From Dipetalonema caudispina (lineage: Eukaryota; Nematoda; Chromadorea; Rhabditida; Onchocercidae), in assembly GCA_013365325.1 (NCBI GenBank), contig JABVXV010000026.1, positions 1 to 64,000 on the forward strand: a DNA stretch of 64,000 nucleotides, given 5' to 3'. Shown here in pieces: positions 52,967 through 64,000 of this stretch (its first letter is position 1; each line of letters begins with the position of its first letter). The translations under genes were made by a program, and so were the position numbers. The notes under the pieces are model-generated. The model was not told where the DNA came from, ran no database searches, and worked only from the letters and a program-made list of their open reading frames with translations.

Positions 52967-54870
52967 CTAAAGAATATCATTATCATTGAGTTGAAGTAAT
53001 TTCATTTGCGAATTCACCCAACTAGTAACGGCACTAATTTTGGCATACACTCCAGGAATATTGTTACGACCACATCCATGACCCCAACTGACCACTCCTT
53101 GTAGTTCCCATCGTTGACGCACAGAACTGTAACACACCAATGGACCACCTGAATCACCCTGGAAAACATATTATAAGTTAAGACTAAAACCAATTCATGG
53201 AAGACAGGTATCCTATTAATCCGTTTAGGGATGGTATTCCTTGATTTATTTAATCTCATTCTCAGTTTTAAGATATTCTTGACCGGAAAACAAAAAAAGA
53301 AAAGAAACCTGACAAGCATCAGCACCACCAGAACCGGCACAAAGCATAGATAATGGATCCACACGGCCGAAATAATGCAAAATACTATTACAAATAACGA
53401 TTGGTATGATTGGAACATGTATCTCACGTAATTTTGATGAAAAACTACCACTTTCTTCTTGAAAACCCCATCCTGTAAAAAGATACACTAAATTATGGGA
53501 ACTATAACAGTAAGTTCAAGGGATTGGTAAAGACAGGTGTTTAAAATAGTGGTGCATTTTAGGCATCAAATGATTTTCTCCATTTCCCTTTCCCGATATT
53601 TCGAAAAAAAATTTTTTTTCAAACTTTCAAATCCAAATAAATGGCAACATCAAATTTAAATTTCTATATATATTCAATCAATAATGCTACTTGTACCAGT
53701 AACAATGCAATTATCCGTTGTTGACGGCTCTAACATCGGTAAACATATCGGTAGTACATTTTCGCTAAAGTTTAATTTTCCATGCAACCTAAATAATGCT
53801 AAACTATTAAGAGAGATATTCTGATGATATGTTAAGGTTTCCTGAATCTTCGAACAAGGGCTAATATCATGGATTACTGAGATGGAATAATCAACAATCC
53901 TAACAAATGACATTTTATCGCGTCTAATAGTTAAAGGAAATATTTTCACCTGGCAATGGCAACATCAAATGAACTTGGCATAAGGACATTAAATAACGGA
54001 TGTATGGAAATATTGCGAATCTCATAGCTTTCTCCGGAACCAATTTCATGACCACCAATGAGAACTGTGTAACGTGCCGGATTACGACTGGAAACAACAT
54101 TTCATTCAGTTAATTCATCATTTTTGCTAAATGAAATTTTGGAATTGCATTTCATTTTTTCCTTTTTTCTTAAGTTTTCCGACAATATTTTATTCATTAT
54201 TTCCAGTAGAGGTCAAATCTATTAACGTTAGTAAGGTCACCTGCAATGTTTCTTAAACCAGTTCCACCATGTATTTTATTCAAGATTAGAATATATCTTG
54301 ATGAAGAAGTGATAAAGACTGAACCTCCGAGAGAAGCAATGTGCAGCTGTGATAACGATGTCATCACTCAGAAGTGCTGCACCACATCGATGGATCTTTG
54401 TTTCGGCATAAATCAGTTGCACAGTCCAAGGCCATATATGTGGTGTTGACTCATTACCTCCGACCACACGACGTTCATTCTGCTGAATTTAGGATTCATT
54501 TTTCGAATCAAAATATCCGCAGATGCAGCAGCAGTTTCTTGGGATATTTGCAGATTGCACAGAAAATAAATATAAACAAAAAAGAAAAACTAAGATAAAC
54601 TTGACATATAACAAACAATAGTCAGTAGGAAAAAATAGAATTCTTTTGCATACAGTAAACACAATAAATTTTGCTTCAGCAATAAATAAGTTTAATATAT
54701 GAAATTCAAGCAAAAAAAAAAAAAAAAAAGTGGAAGAAACATACAGTAACAAGTTTGCCGTTACTGATGAGATTGTCTAAATTTTGAGAACGGCCACAAA
54801 TTTCTGCCGTTTCTGACTGTGAATTTACGAATTGAACCAGTAATAAAATAAACACTTGAAAGTTTCGCAT
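52967..54870 (-). CDS. Secreted trypsin-like serine protease (S1 family, six exons)
   Basis: Extracellular chymotrypsin-fold protease. Exons, 5' to 3': 54870-54745, 54482-54325, 54087-53950, 53788-53697, 53472-53309, 53158-52967; 289 residues, phases close. Signal peptide [19 protein letters not shown] short Cys-containing propeptide leads to the activation site RR|VVGGNE, whose free N terminus would insert in the active form. The triad is complete: ITAAHC (His), FDVAIAR (Asp) and GDSGGPL (Ser). The Asp six residues before the catalytic Ser (DACQGDSGG) predicts cleavage after Arg or Lys. The propeptide Cys (EICGRS) and CLPM Cys could tether the light chain, as in two-chain trypsin-like enzymes. 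A TTTGCAG site just upstream of the ATG fits a trans-splice acceptor. Substrate unknown. Confidence 0.94.
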
Positions 54871-54875
54871 TTATA

Positions 54876-54882
54876 ACCTGCA
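54876..54882 (-). promoter_or_regulatory. Possible spliced-leader acceptor of the serine protease gene
   Basis: On the minus strand CATTTGCAG ends about 8 nt before the start codon at 54870, the typical position of a nematode trans-splice site. No experimental support is visible in the sequence. Confidence 0.45.
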
Positions 54883-54889
54883 AATGATT

Positions 54890-57580
54890 GAACTTTAATT
54901 AGTAATTAATCAACGGATAATGCTTCGAATAACTACTAATGCTAATAGAGTATGAAGAAGCTTCGTCTCACACAATAAACTTGTTTTCTTCTACATTGTA
55001 TCCAAAAAGTAACAAACCACAAAAAAGAGAGGATCATTTTCCAGAAGAATGACTGAAATCCGAAAATATGATCACAGGAGGCAGAGGCAGATCAGATGCC
55101 ATTTATCTTTTTTATTCTTATTTTGAAATAAAACAAGATATAACATTATTATGATTGACATAAATTAATTAGCAATGTTAAGTCGCCTCTAATAAAACTT
55201 CATTTGATTAAGATTGAACGTTCTACAGCAAAACATTCCTTAAAATCAAACCAAAATTGATATGGAGAACAAGATATCGATATCATAAAAACAAAATAAA
55301 AACTTGTCTTTGGTATTTCCTAATTTAGCTTCACTAAATTTAAAAGTTTAAATTTAATTTACTAACAAAAAAGAAAGAGAAACCGCTTTAGAGCTGGCAT
55401 CATGAATTATCAATCAATTTAAGAAAAATATATTAGTAATATTCTCCGGGAAAATAATATTGAATATAATCAGATCTTATCAAAATCAAATACCAAATTC
55501 AAATTTCATAATACAGTGCAAATAGCAATCAGAGAAGAGAAAAGAAGTTATTTTTTTCTAATTATAATTTAATCAAACATTCTCCAATTAATATCAGTCA
55601 TTCAACAGCACCAGTTTGGCTGCATAATTTCATGATTTTCAATCTTATATCAAAATTAGCCAAAATGAAAAAAAAAAAAAAACCTAAACTGCACATTCAT
55701 CTAACTATCGCATCACCAAATTACCGTAGTTTCAAACGATTTTATTGTGGGATTAGTGTAATGTTATTGAAATAAAATAATCGTAGCGAGGAATTCGGCG
55801 TACGATATGGTTAACATACATAAAGCTTTATAGTTTACCACTGAAATAAAGTTCACGAATTAACCATTTCTGGACGGAATTATAATGATTGGTATAAAAC
55901 AAATCTCAGTCCAACTGTTTTAGTTTTTTCTTCATTTCAACATCAATGACTCCCATCAAATTTCACGACAGAGAATGTTTAGTAATTAATAAAACTCGCG
56001 TCTAAATAGAAATTTTGAACTATTGGCTTTTTTTTAAAATAATATTCTTTGATAAAATAATGTCACTATGGCAAAAAGCAAGCGTTACAGACGAGGTACC
56101 GAAGAATCAAGCAATTTTGTGTCATTTGAAGGGAATAAATGTTGTATATTTTATACTTTTTCACTGAATCTCAGTTTACTCATCGAAATAGCACTGAGCA
56201 TTTTCGAACCACATATAGAATTATTGAAAAATTACTGAAATAAAGTGAAATAAAGTCTATACGGAAATATTTACAATATTTCAACATTAACCAGTAAGCA
56301 TGATAATTCAATATCACTTACCTGATACTTGAAACACTGTATCGATTACTAAAGAGTTATAATTTGAAATTTTAAATTGAAATTCTACTGCGAGAATTTG
56401 AAAATTAAGTTGTTAAATAGTGCAACGCTCCGTTTTCTATCTAAATTAATCAAATTGAATAGAAAAAAAGCAGCAATTCAAGAAAATTTCAATTCGAGTT
56501 TATTCGTACTTATAGCAACAATACATTATTTTAAAATTATATTTGCATGTTCAAACAATGCATCTCTTCTTTATATTCTTCTTCAACAATAATCATCCGT
56601 ATGATACCATCTTTCTAAATTGATACGAAAATTAAAACTTAAACGATTTCATTTTAATATCTCATTCAAGTTAAAATGGTTAGTCCAATTATCAGTGCTT
56701 GTGGTCTCTTCTTACCATTCAACTAGTTAATTCGCTTCAAAAATTAATATAAACTTCGTCAATCATTTCCCGAATAATTTAATTCATAAGCCTACTAATA
56801 CAGTAACAATTTCGGCATCATTTGAATGTGTCATGCTTTGATGTCCATTCAAAATTACAGCACCATACGTCGAATGTCTAATACTACAATTTAAATTTAT
56901 CAGTTAGCAACTTTCACCTTTGATAGAGAAATATTTAAATTACATGATTAAGAATGCATTATTAAATTATCAGATCACACTGAATTTTTATTTCTTAAAA
57001 AGGTATCCAAATAGAATATCCCATCCATCTCATCAATCATTTCCTCCAGTAAATTATCACCTAAATGGCATAGTTTAGGCTAATATTGCTAGGTACTAGC
57101 AAAAGTTTACAATACTAATTGCTTTTATCATCCTAACTAAGTTCAAATCACCTACTTATCTTGTTTGACTTCATCTTTCTGTGACATATGACTTGATATA
57201 TCATTATTGACACCTCTCATGCTATGATATACATAAAAACCTATTGTGCACTGCACAGCAATTTCCTGTTCTCTCTGATAAAAAATATATCTGTAAGAGA
57301 TGATAAAATTCTGAATATCCTTGAAATGTCAATACTGATTTATCAGCTATAAAAAAATTGTAAAAATTAAGAAAAATTTATCATAAACAGTATTGCGATA
57401 TTGTTGAAGCGAAAAGTTGAACAAATGCTATTTGTTGATGTCTTAAGAAATGAAGTCTACGTCAACAATCACATTATTCAGCTCTTAATTAAATGGCTAA
57501 ATTATCATCATGATTAACATCCTTGCGGTTTTTTGTCAAATATTTGTGGGAATGCTTTCAAACTAAACACTATCCCAAGC
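54890..57580. other. Gene-free AT-rich interval
   Basis: Upstream flank of the serine protease gene. No exon recognised; the plus ORF 56377-56592 is Leu/Phe/Asn-rich without family signature. Confidence 0.55.
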
Positions 57581-57582
57581 TG

Positions 57583-57986
57583 TTATTGATCACTGTATAA
57601 GAAAAGAAACCAAATTTTAATCTAATTACTGATAAATGAGTCCTTTCGGTTTCGGTTCTATTATCTGTACTGCGGCAAAATTTTTCTTTGAAATAAGAAA
57701 CACATCGAAAAAAAGTGAAATTTCTCGGTATAATCGGAAATTGATAAGGAGATAATGATAACAGTAACTTTCTCAAGATGTAGCAATGATTCATTAAATG
57801 CTACTATTGTTAGAACGTCAGCATTCGTACTTAAATCAACTATTGCCATTTTGAAATTCTGATGAGAAAATTTGAACGAAGATATCCTTGTAATTGTTTC
57901 ATTTCTAGCAACTGATGTAAGATATTTATCCATGCAGTCACCATCACGACAAAAATGTCTAGCAAAAATACCAACAGAATTGTCCG
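57583..57986 (-). CDS. Possible terminal exons of an unrecognised gene
   Basis: Three minus-strand segments join in phase: about 57958 (or 57986) to 57769, 57664-57630 and 57592-57583. The first has a TTTTTGCTAG acceptor and reads HFCRDGDCMDKYLTSVARNE, continuing with a hydrophilic then hydrophobic stretch to a GTTACTG donor. The second adds IIEPKPKGLIY, and the third finishes with HDQ and a stop. A further open piece with a GTGTG donor (WIIDNRSRFLDSNLRF, about 58008-58058) may be an upstream exon, though its phase is not settled. I recognise no domain. It may be real, or a remnant, or a coincidence in AT-rich DNA. Confidence 0.35.
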
Positions 57987-59989
57987 CTTAGCCCACACCT
58001 AAATCTTAAGTTGCTGTCAAGAAATCTCGATCGATTGTCGATTATCCAATTATTATCAAGTAATACAAATACGATTTACTTACCACAAATGACACGCTTA
58101 GTTATTTAATCAATCGAGATTGTTTGACAAGAAGTTCAGATTTTAATTTCTCGAAATTTCAAGAATGGAGAAAAGAAATGGATTGATGTGAAAATCGGGG
58201 GGATGATATGCCTGAATTTCTCGAAAATCATTATTTTGTTGGAGTCTAGAAGATGAATGTATGAGAAGCTTTTGTTCATAAGAATAAAAAGCTTTTGAAA
58301 AAAGACAAAATGTACGGTTGTTACTTATGATTACAATAAGGAATCCGGATTTAAGCAAGTGAATGTATAGCAATGCAACAATAATCCAGTTATAGTAAAT
58401 TCATACCAATAGTACGGACTTTCGCTGCTTAATATAGAAATTTTTGATTCTGGAAGTATAAATTTGTTCCACTTCAAAGTATCACTAGTACCATTTCTTT
58501 TTTCCAATCCATTGTTTTATTTTTAGAAAACTTCGAAAGACTTTCATTTATCGGTGTTAACTGCTTATGAATCAGTGTCCTGCTGTTTTATTACTCTATG
58601 GTCATTATATTACCGTTATACATTACACATGTAGCTATAAATGAATAAAGCACTTTTTTCAGTGCAGAAATTAAAGTTCATAAAGTTTTCGTATTGGTTA
58701 AAGAAGTTGTTCGGAAAGACACAAGGGTTTTTACAGTTTTTACCAACAAGTAGTAAATCGTTTTTTTTTTTTCGTTCGTGTTACTTCTGCTGTAATCAAT
58801 TGTTTTCACAGCATAAAATCAAAAAATATCAAATGATAGCAAGATGTTATCAAGGCCCTTAATAATGTGTTTGGTGATATTTGCAAGATTACTTTGCAAT
58901 GACTATATGAATTGGATGAATAATTATTAATGACAATTCAATTATTAATGATAACATTGGTCCACAGGAATTATGATCGTCTAAATCCGTTCAAAAGAAC
59001 AAAAATTGTCACCTGATTTAATCAATGATTTTTGGCTTTTTTTTTAAATACCAAAATCAAACGATATATTAACGAATCTATAATAGTGGATCTGGTGAAA
59101 CCTTTACCTAATTTTGAGAAATTTTTTTCTTTCCCGTGGAATTAATTAATCATCGACTTTTGACAATATCCGGATTTGTCCCTCAATCAGAAAATTGTGT
59201 AGTACTCATTGATTGGTAGTATGTCAATAGGATTTTTACAAAATATTTTGTTAAAAAAACTATTTATTTTAAAATATGCATGTTAGAGCCATGTGCTTAA
59301 ATGGGTTTAAGTATTATACTTATGGGATATCTCAGAATTAAAAAAGTATTACAATAATTACTATAAAAAATGCATGAATACTTTATCAAATCGTCTATAC
59401 TATTTACTACTATAAAAATGCAAATGATAGAATGAAATAGTTTGATTCGATTTGATCAGTAGTTTCTCATGATTCACAATGCATAGTTTTTAATTTGGTT
59501 GATAGACTTCCCCAAAATTTGTATCAGTAAACCACTACCATATTTTTCTCACGTTTTTTTCAGCATTGAACACGTGAATGTCAAGCACAAGCATTAATTG
59601 TATATACGTTACTTGCGAACATGTACACGTGATATTATATTAAATGATCTCATTTTAAGCCATTATAAGGTTGTAAAACAATTGTATTCGATTGTAATTT
59701 GAAATATGCAAATTTATTAGCACTTGAGCTTTCATATAAACAATTAATACTCAGAAGAAAAAATCATATTAGCATTTGTATGAGAAGCAAACTGTTGGAG
59801 TAACAAAATTAGGATTAAAAAATGTAAAATGCATAATGCAACAAAAGTGAGCTGAATTTGAAATTTAATTAAGCCAATCTAAATTTGAAAATTTGACTCT
59901 ATCAATAAACTTATTTATCAGCTAATAATTTCGAGAATTGAGTTAGTAGTGGTTGTGAATTGTTTGGATCTTTTTCCACTTTTTTTTTA

Positions 59990-60560
59990 CTTTTTACTGG
60001 TCAGCATATGCATTAACTGAAATAAATCAAAGTTACATGCAGTAAATGGAATTAGTAGAAGGGAATAATGAATCAAGTTTATGAAAAAGCATGCGATAGT
60101 TAGAAATAAACCAAAAAGCAGCCAATAAATAAAAAAAGGCTGACAAGGTGACATGCATGGGTACAACATAAGCAAATAAGGTTTGCACCGAGAATTTATA
60201 AATGAAAAAAAGTTATAAAAGAAGTAATTTAACAAAAATCCTGCAATAACTGGAAATGATCCAAAAATGCATGCATTAAGGAAGTAAGCAAAGTTAACAA
60301 AAAATATACAATGAATTGAAATAACCCAAACAGCATGCAAAAAATAACAAAAAAATAAAAACGATCAATAAGGTTATGCAATAAATGAAATTAACAAAGA
60401 AAGAATGAATAGTAAAACCAAAGACATGCATCAATAAGAAGTACAGAGTAAGCAAAAAAAGCATGCAATAATAGAAGTGGAAGTAGCCCAAAAATATATG
60501 CAAAATTGTGAGGGAGTGAAATTAACCGAAAGTTAAAAAGAAAATGTCCCATAAGTAAAA
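59990..60560. repeat. Degenerate tandem repeat, unit roughly 50-60 bp
   Basis: Motifs such as GCATGCAATAA, ATGAAATTAAC and CCAAAAA recur in the same order about ten times, with strong divergence. Purine-rich on the plus strand. The long minus ORFs at 59987-60597, rich in Phe/Leu/Tyr, are by-products of the repeat and not a membrane protein gene. Confidence 0.65.
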
Positions 60561-60649
60561 GTAAGAAAAACATATAATGTGTGATAAATGTAAACACCGT
60601 TTATTGCATGGATGTATTAAATTTAAAATTCTAAAAGCTGAAAAAATTA

Positions 60650-61000
60650 TACGTTTTGAAAACTTCAGTGGGCAATCCGAAAATCCAGACAGCTTAAAAA
60701 ATCTTTAAAAAATTCAAAAAATTCAAATAAAGAAATAATGAAAAAAAGATTAAGTCCGGAAAACTCGAAGATTTAGATAATTCGAGGTTAGTTTCAAAAA
60801 TTAAAAATAAGATCCAAGTTTTAAACTAATTTGAAGAAAATGAGAAGTCTGAAAGTTAATTCAAGGTTTAAGGCAATTCAAAAAATACCAAAAATTCAAA
60901 GAAAACCAGGGATTTAAAGTTTCAAATATTGTAAAAAAAAGTTGAGGGAAAATTTAAAAATTCAGTAAAAGTTTCAAAAATTCAACAGGATCGAATTTTA
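60650..61000. repeat. Degenerate AAAATTCAA-type repeat
   Basis: Many near-copies of GAAAATTCAAAAATT and AAGTTTCAAAAATTCA; probably a decayed short tandem repeat adjoining the previous one. Confidence 0.55.
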
Positions 61001-61363
61001 CACCCTATCCTGATAACTTTTGAAAACTAATTATTTTAGCCCAAAAAAGGAAAAACAAGGCAACTAAGCAGGTTTTTCCAACTTTATTACCTGGATACTT
61101 TTTCCTTTTCTGGATAATGTATAAATAGAAAATTTTCTGGATCGGTTAATGATTTATGTGTATAATGCTTCAGTAGAATTATGTTTAAATGATCACATCA
61201 ATAATAAAATTAAAACATTTCGTTAAGATTTTCCTTTATTTCTCATTTTTATTTACGAATATGACATGGAAATATGATTTGCTTTCTGTCCAAAATCTAA
61301 TAAGAACACTCGTTTCCTTCATAATTACGAAAAGTATGCTTGGAGATATTCATGAATTGTCCT

Positions 61364-61426
61364 ACGGTAATGATAAATTTGTTACCGTATATGATCTAGT
61401 TCACTGAATCAGATCATACACGGTAA
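61364..61426. repeat. Nested inverted repeats
   Basis: 61382-61397 and 61411-61426 are inverted copies (15 of 16 match) around a 13-nt loop. A third inverted ACGGTAA unit sits at 61364-61370. The following 200 bp are rich in GTTATCGATAAC-like palindromes. Confidence 0.75.
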
Positions 61427-63900
61427 TAGTACATTAGGAATTGCCTCGTGATATCATCATATTTCAGTTGCAGAGATTTCAATTCCAATACCGTATCATT
61501 ATCTCAATCTATTGAAGAACATTCTTTCGAGTAATTGTCTGTTATCACCGAAAATACTGATCTTGCTTAATGATATCGAATGATAACTTATACTGCCATC
61601 TTATCACGATGTTATCGATAACATTAACACCAAGATTGACAACATATTGATCATATATATATCAATGGAAATCAAAAATAAAAATAATAAAAGATATCAA
61701 TTATCTCAAAAATCATTTCATCCATACTGGATATTATGCATCCATAACAACGTACGATTGCTTGAAGTTTCCAAATGGAAATGTAGACAATAACGGAACG
61801 GTGAAAAACTTGATGAATGAAACAACTTTCCAGAAAACCAAAAGAATTGTCAAATCCAAAAAAGAGAAGTGAGCAGGAACAACCTATTTTGAATATTATT
61901 TTATACAAAAAAACACAAAACAAAATATGCAACTCTGTAAAAATCAAACTAATTACCGAATAACAAAAACCAATCTCACACATAATCATCTTTTTAATTT
62001 TGCCAAGAAGAAGTACTAAGATAAAACAAGACAACAGGAATATATGAAAACAAATGTAAATATAAAAAGTCCCTTTATAATTATGTCTTCTTAGCTAAGC
62101 AGAAATAATTTCTCTGTTGCGAAAGAATGATAAATTTGATAAAACGAAGTTGGAAAAAATTAAAAAGGTATGCAAAGAAAAGAACTTCCTCAAACAAAAA
62201 TAAATGAAAAATGGCGTTAAATAACTGGAAATCAACCTAAACCACTAATAGCCTCTAGTATTGCGTTTCTTAATGATAAAGGATTCATTGATTAAATTAA
62301 GAAAAGAACCGATACTTAGACAATTAAAAATCAATCAAAACACTGATTAAAAATCAATTAAAACATGTCTCAAAAATTAAAAAAACATTCATATTTAGAA
62401 TTCATAATATAATTGCTGCTGACCATAATAATATATTGTCTCATGAACTTGTAGCAAATCGTTGATACAAAACAATATATTGTTAATTCTAATCATACAG
62501 CCATTGATCACTATGAAGGAATTATTTAAACAGTAAAAATTCAGACCAAATTTTCGTTGAAAAGCATATTACTTCAGCAGTTAATTAGCGCTACTGATGA
62601 ATTGTCCTTTAGTTGAAAAAGAATTCCACCAAAAAATTTTATTCACTTCGATAGATTGGAAATTTACTATATAATAAAATATTCCTGGGTTAAGTTATTA
62701 AAACTGGAGTAGCTACCGAATAAAAAGATTACGGAATTAGAATAATAATGCCATATTACGGGTGAAAAAAAAAATTTTCTTCAAGTTTTTATATGTAAGC
62801 TTGTTGGCTCTTAATGCCATAATTAGAAAAGAAATACAAATATCAGTACTATCAGTTGATTAGATTCATTTCAGTTCATGAAATTTCTATCATTTCTGAT
62901 TTTTTATATGAGCTTACACATAATTTTAATCGAATCCCGAAGTTTTTCAGCCATTTCATGCTTATTATTCCTAACCACGTAATTTCCAACTGATAAGATA
63001 AGAGATAAGAATCTTTGTATCCATTGTCCCTTTATCTTTTGCATTCATAAACAACCTGCTCGACTATGTGAACCAATAGAAGTTCGTTTGCTTAAATTAA
63101 ATTTTTTAGATATGAAGATAATGAAAGAAATCTCTTCAGCTTTTTTCTTCAACATTGGCTCTTTTAATGAAAATTGCGAAGAGATTAATTAAATAATTTG
63201 AGTAATGCTTCCTTAGTCTTCCACGTATTAAAAATAGTGGGAAACTCAGTAAGAATTGTTAGGTAAGAAGTCAAAGCATATAAATGAAAAAGGGATGATT
63301 TCACAAGTAATCTTCACTATCGATAAGCATTTTCCTTCATTTATTTCGTCGTAAAATAAAAGCCAAGAAACTGAAAATCGATTCACAACAAATTGCGCAT
63401 TAAGTAGTTCTCCTTCATCATAAATGAACTAATAGAAATAAAAGTGAGTGATTTAAGCAAATTAGCTTAATATTTGCACGAATGTTTAAATTCATTTTTT
63501 TTCTGAAAAAAAATGTGTTTACTTCAACTTATTTTAACTGACACAAGATCAATCGGTCTTTGAAGAATTTTAATTCTGAATTATCTATCATTTTTGTGTG
63601 TTTCTCTCTCTATGAAAAGTCTAAATTGCAAAAATCTTGCGCTATAAAAATCTTCATTTTTTATTTTGTTCGATGTGAAATTTTCTTGGATAAGGAGCAT
63701 TCATTTATTATGACTTTATTTACTCCTTTTTTTAAGTAAAATGAATATAATTCTTCACGCATTTATCTAAAAAACAAAAAATGATGGTTCATAAAATTTT
63801 GGTTTATTTTCATTGTTGTTATTTTGTGGAAATGAAAGGAATGGTTTGAACAAAGAAAACGTAATGTTGACTAAATTAGCATAGCTGAGTAGTTTATCAC

Positions 63901-64000
63901 CTGCGCAAAGCAATAAGATTTGTTTAATAGAAATGAAGAATTCTTCTTCATTGTTTTCTCTAAATTCATCGAATTTGCTCAAAAAAGCATTAATATGTAA
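63901..64000 (-). CDS. Possible partial exon running off the right edge
   Basis: On the minus strand the frame is open from the window end to a CAG|GTGAT donor at 63901 and reads FLSKFDEFRENNEEEFFISI, then a hydrophobic KQILLLCA end. The composition suggests coding sequence, but there is no motif, and the upstream part lies outside the window. Confidence 0.3.

Larger units (their letters stand above)
58060..63895. other. Large interval without recognisable genes
   Basis: AT-rich. Contains a degenerate tandem repeat (about 59990-60560), a GAAAATTC-type repeat (about 60650-61000) and an inverted-repeat cluster (about 61360-61640), described separately. ORFs at 58143, 58641, 61189 and 61672 lack motifs, or are low complexity. 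Confidence 0.55.

Noticed and set aside
59987..60597. Three overlapping minus ORFs rich in Phe, Leu and Tyr that look like a multi-span membrane protein
   Set aside because: They lie exactly on a degenerate tandem repeat in several frames, with no splice signals or family motifs.

Overview
The window looks like nuclear DNA from a nematode, probably a clade III (spirurid or filarial-type) worm. The DNA is AT-rich. Genes are split into many exons of about 80 to 270 bp with GT...AG introns and TTTCAG-like acceptors. Several proteins have their closest recognisable relatives in Caenorhabditis (CLR-1, APN-1, MBOA-7). The species call is an inference; the gene calls rest on exons I joined by hand so that every splice phase closes. 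Boundaries may be off by one or two bases.

Layout. 1-190 is an ATT microsatellite. 210-945 (minus) holds coding-like fragments that I cannot name. 1765-2500 (plus) is a complete three-exon cytidine deaminase. 2.55-6.95 kb is gene-free and carries microsatellites. 6954-21517 (minus) is one large gene of 31 exons and about 1522 residues: a receptor protein tyrosine phosphatase with a Cys-rich/EGF-like N terminus, one Ig domain, FN3 domains, one membrane span and tandem PTP domains, best matched to CLR-1. 21.5-26.9 kb is gene-free and rich in simple repeats. 26940-27365 (plus) encodes a small secreted Gly/Tyr-rich peptide. 29070-38168 (minus) is a 26-exon USP47-type deubiquitinase (about 1326 residues). 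40884-44185 (minus) is AP endonuclease APN-1 (endonuclease IV family). 44918-45082 (plus) is a possible small gene. 45720-49419 (minus) is MBOAT7/MBOA-7, a lysophosphatidylinositol acyltransferase. 52967-54870 (minus) is a secreted trypsin-like serine protease. From 54.9 kb to the end there is little coding sequence: possible terminal exons of an unknown gene at 57.58-57.99 kb, a degenerate tandem repeat at 60-60.6 kb, an inverted-repeat cluster near 61.4 kb, and a possible exon running off the right edge.

The genes do not form an obvious pathway. They are housekeeping and signalling genes typical of a gene-moderate nematode autosome: pyrimidine salvage, receptor phosphatase signalling, deubiquitination, base excision repair, phosphoinositide remodelling and extracellular proteolysis. 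I saw no mobile element with intact coding capacity, no CRISPR array, no rRNA and no tRNA. The most interesting points are the remodelled phosphatase domains of the CLR-1-like receptor (a long insertion and an altered WPD motif in D1, a Cys-less D2), the Gly/Tyr-rich secreted peptide, a 29-bp duplicated splice acceptor in USP47, and coding-like segments at 0.2-0.95 kb and 57.6-58.1 kb that I could not assign.
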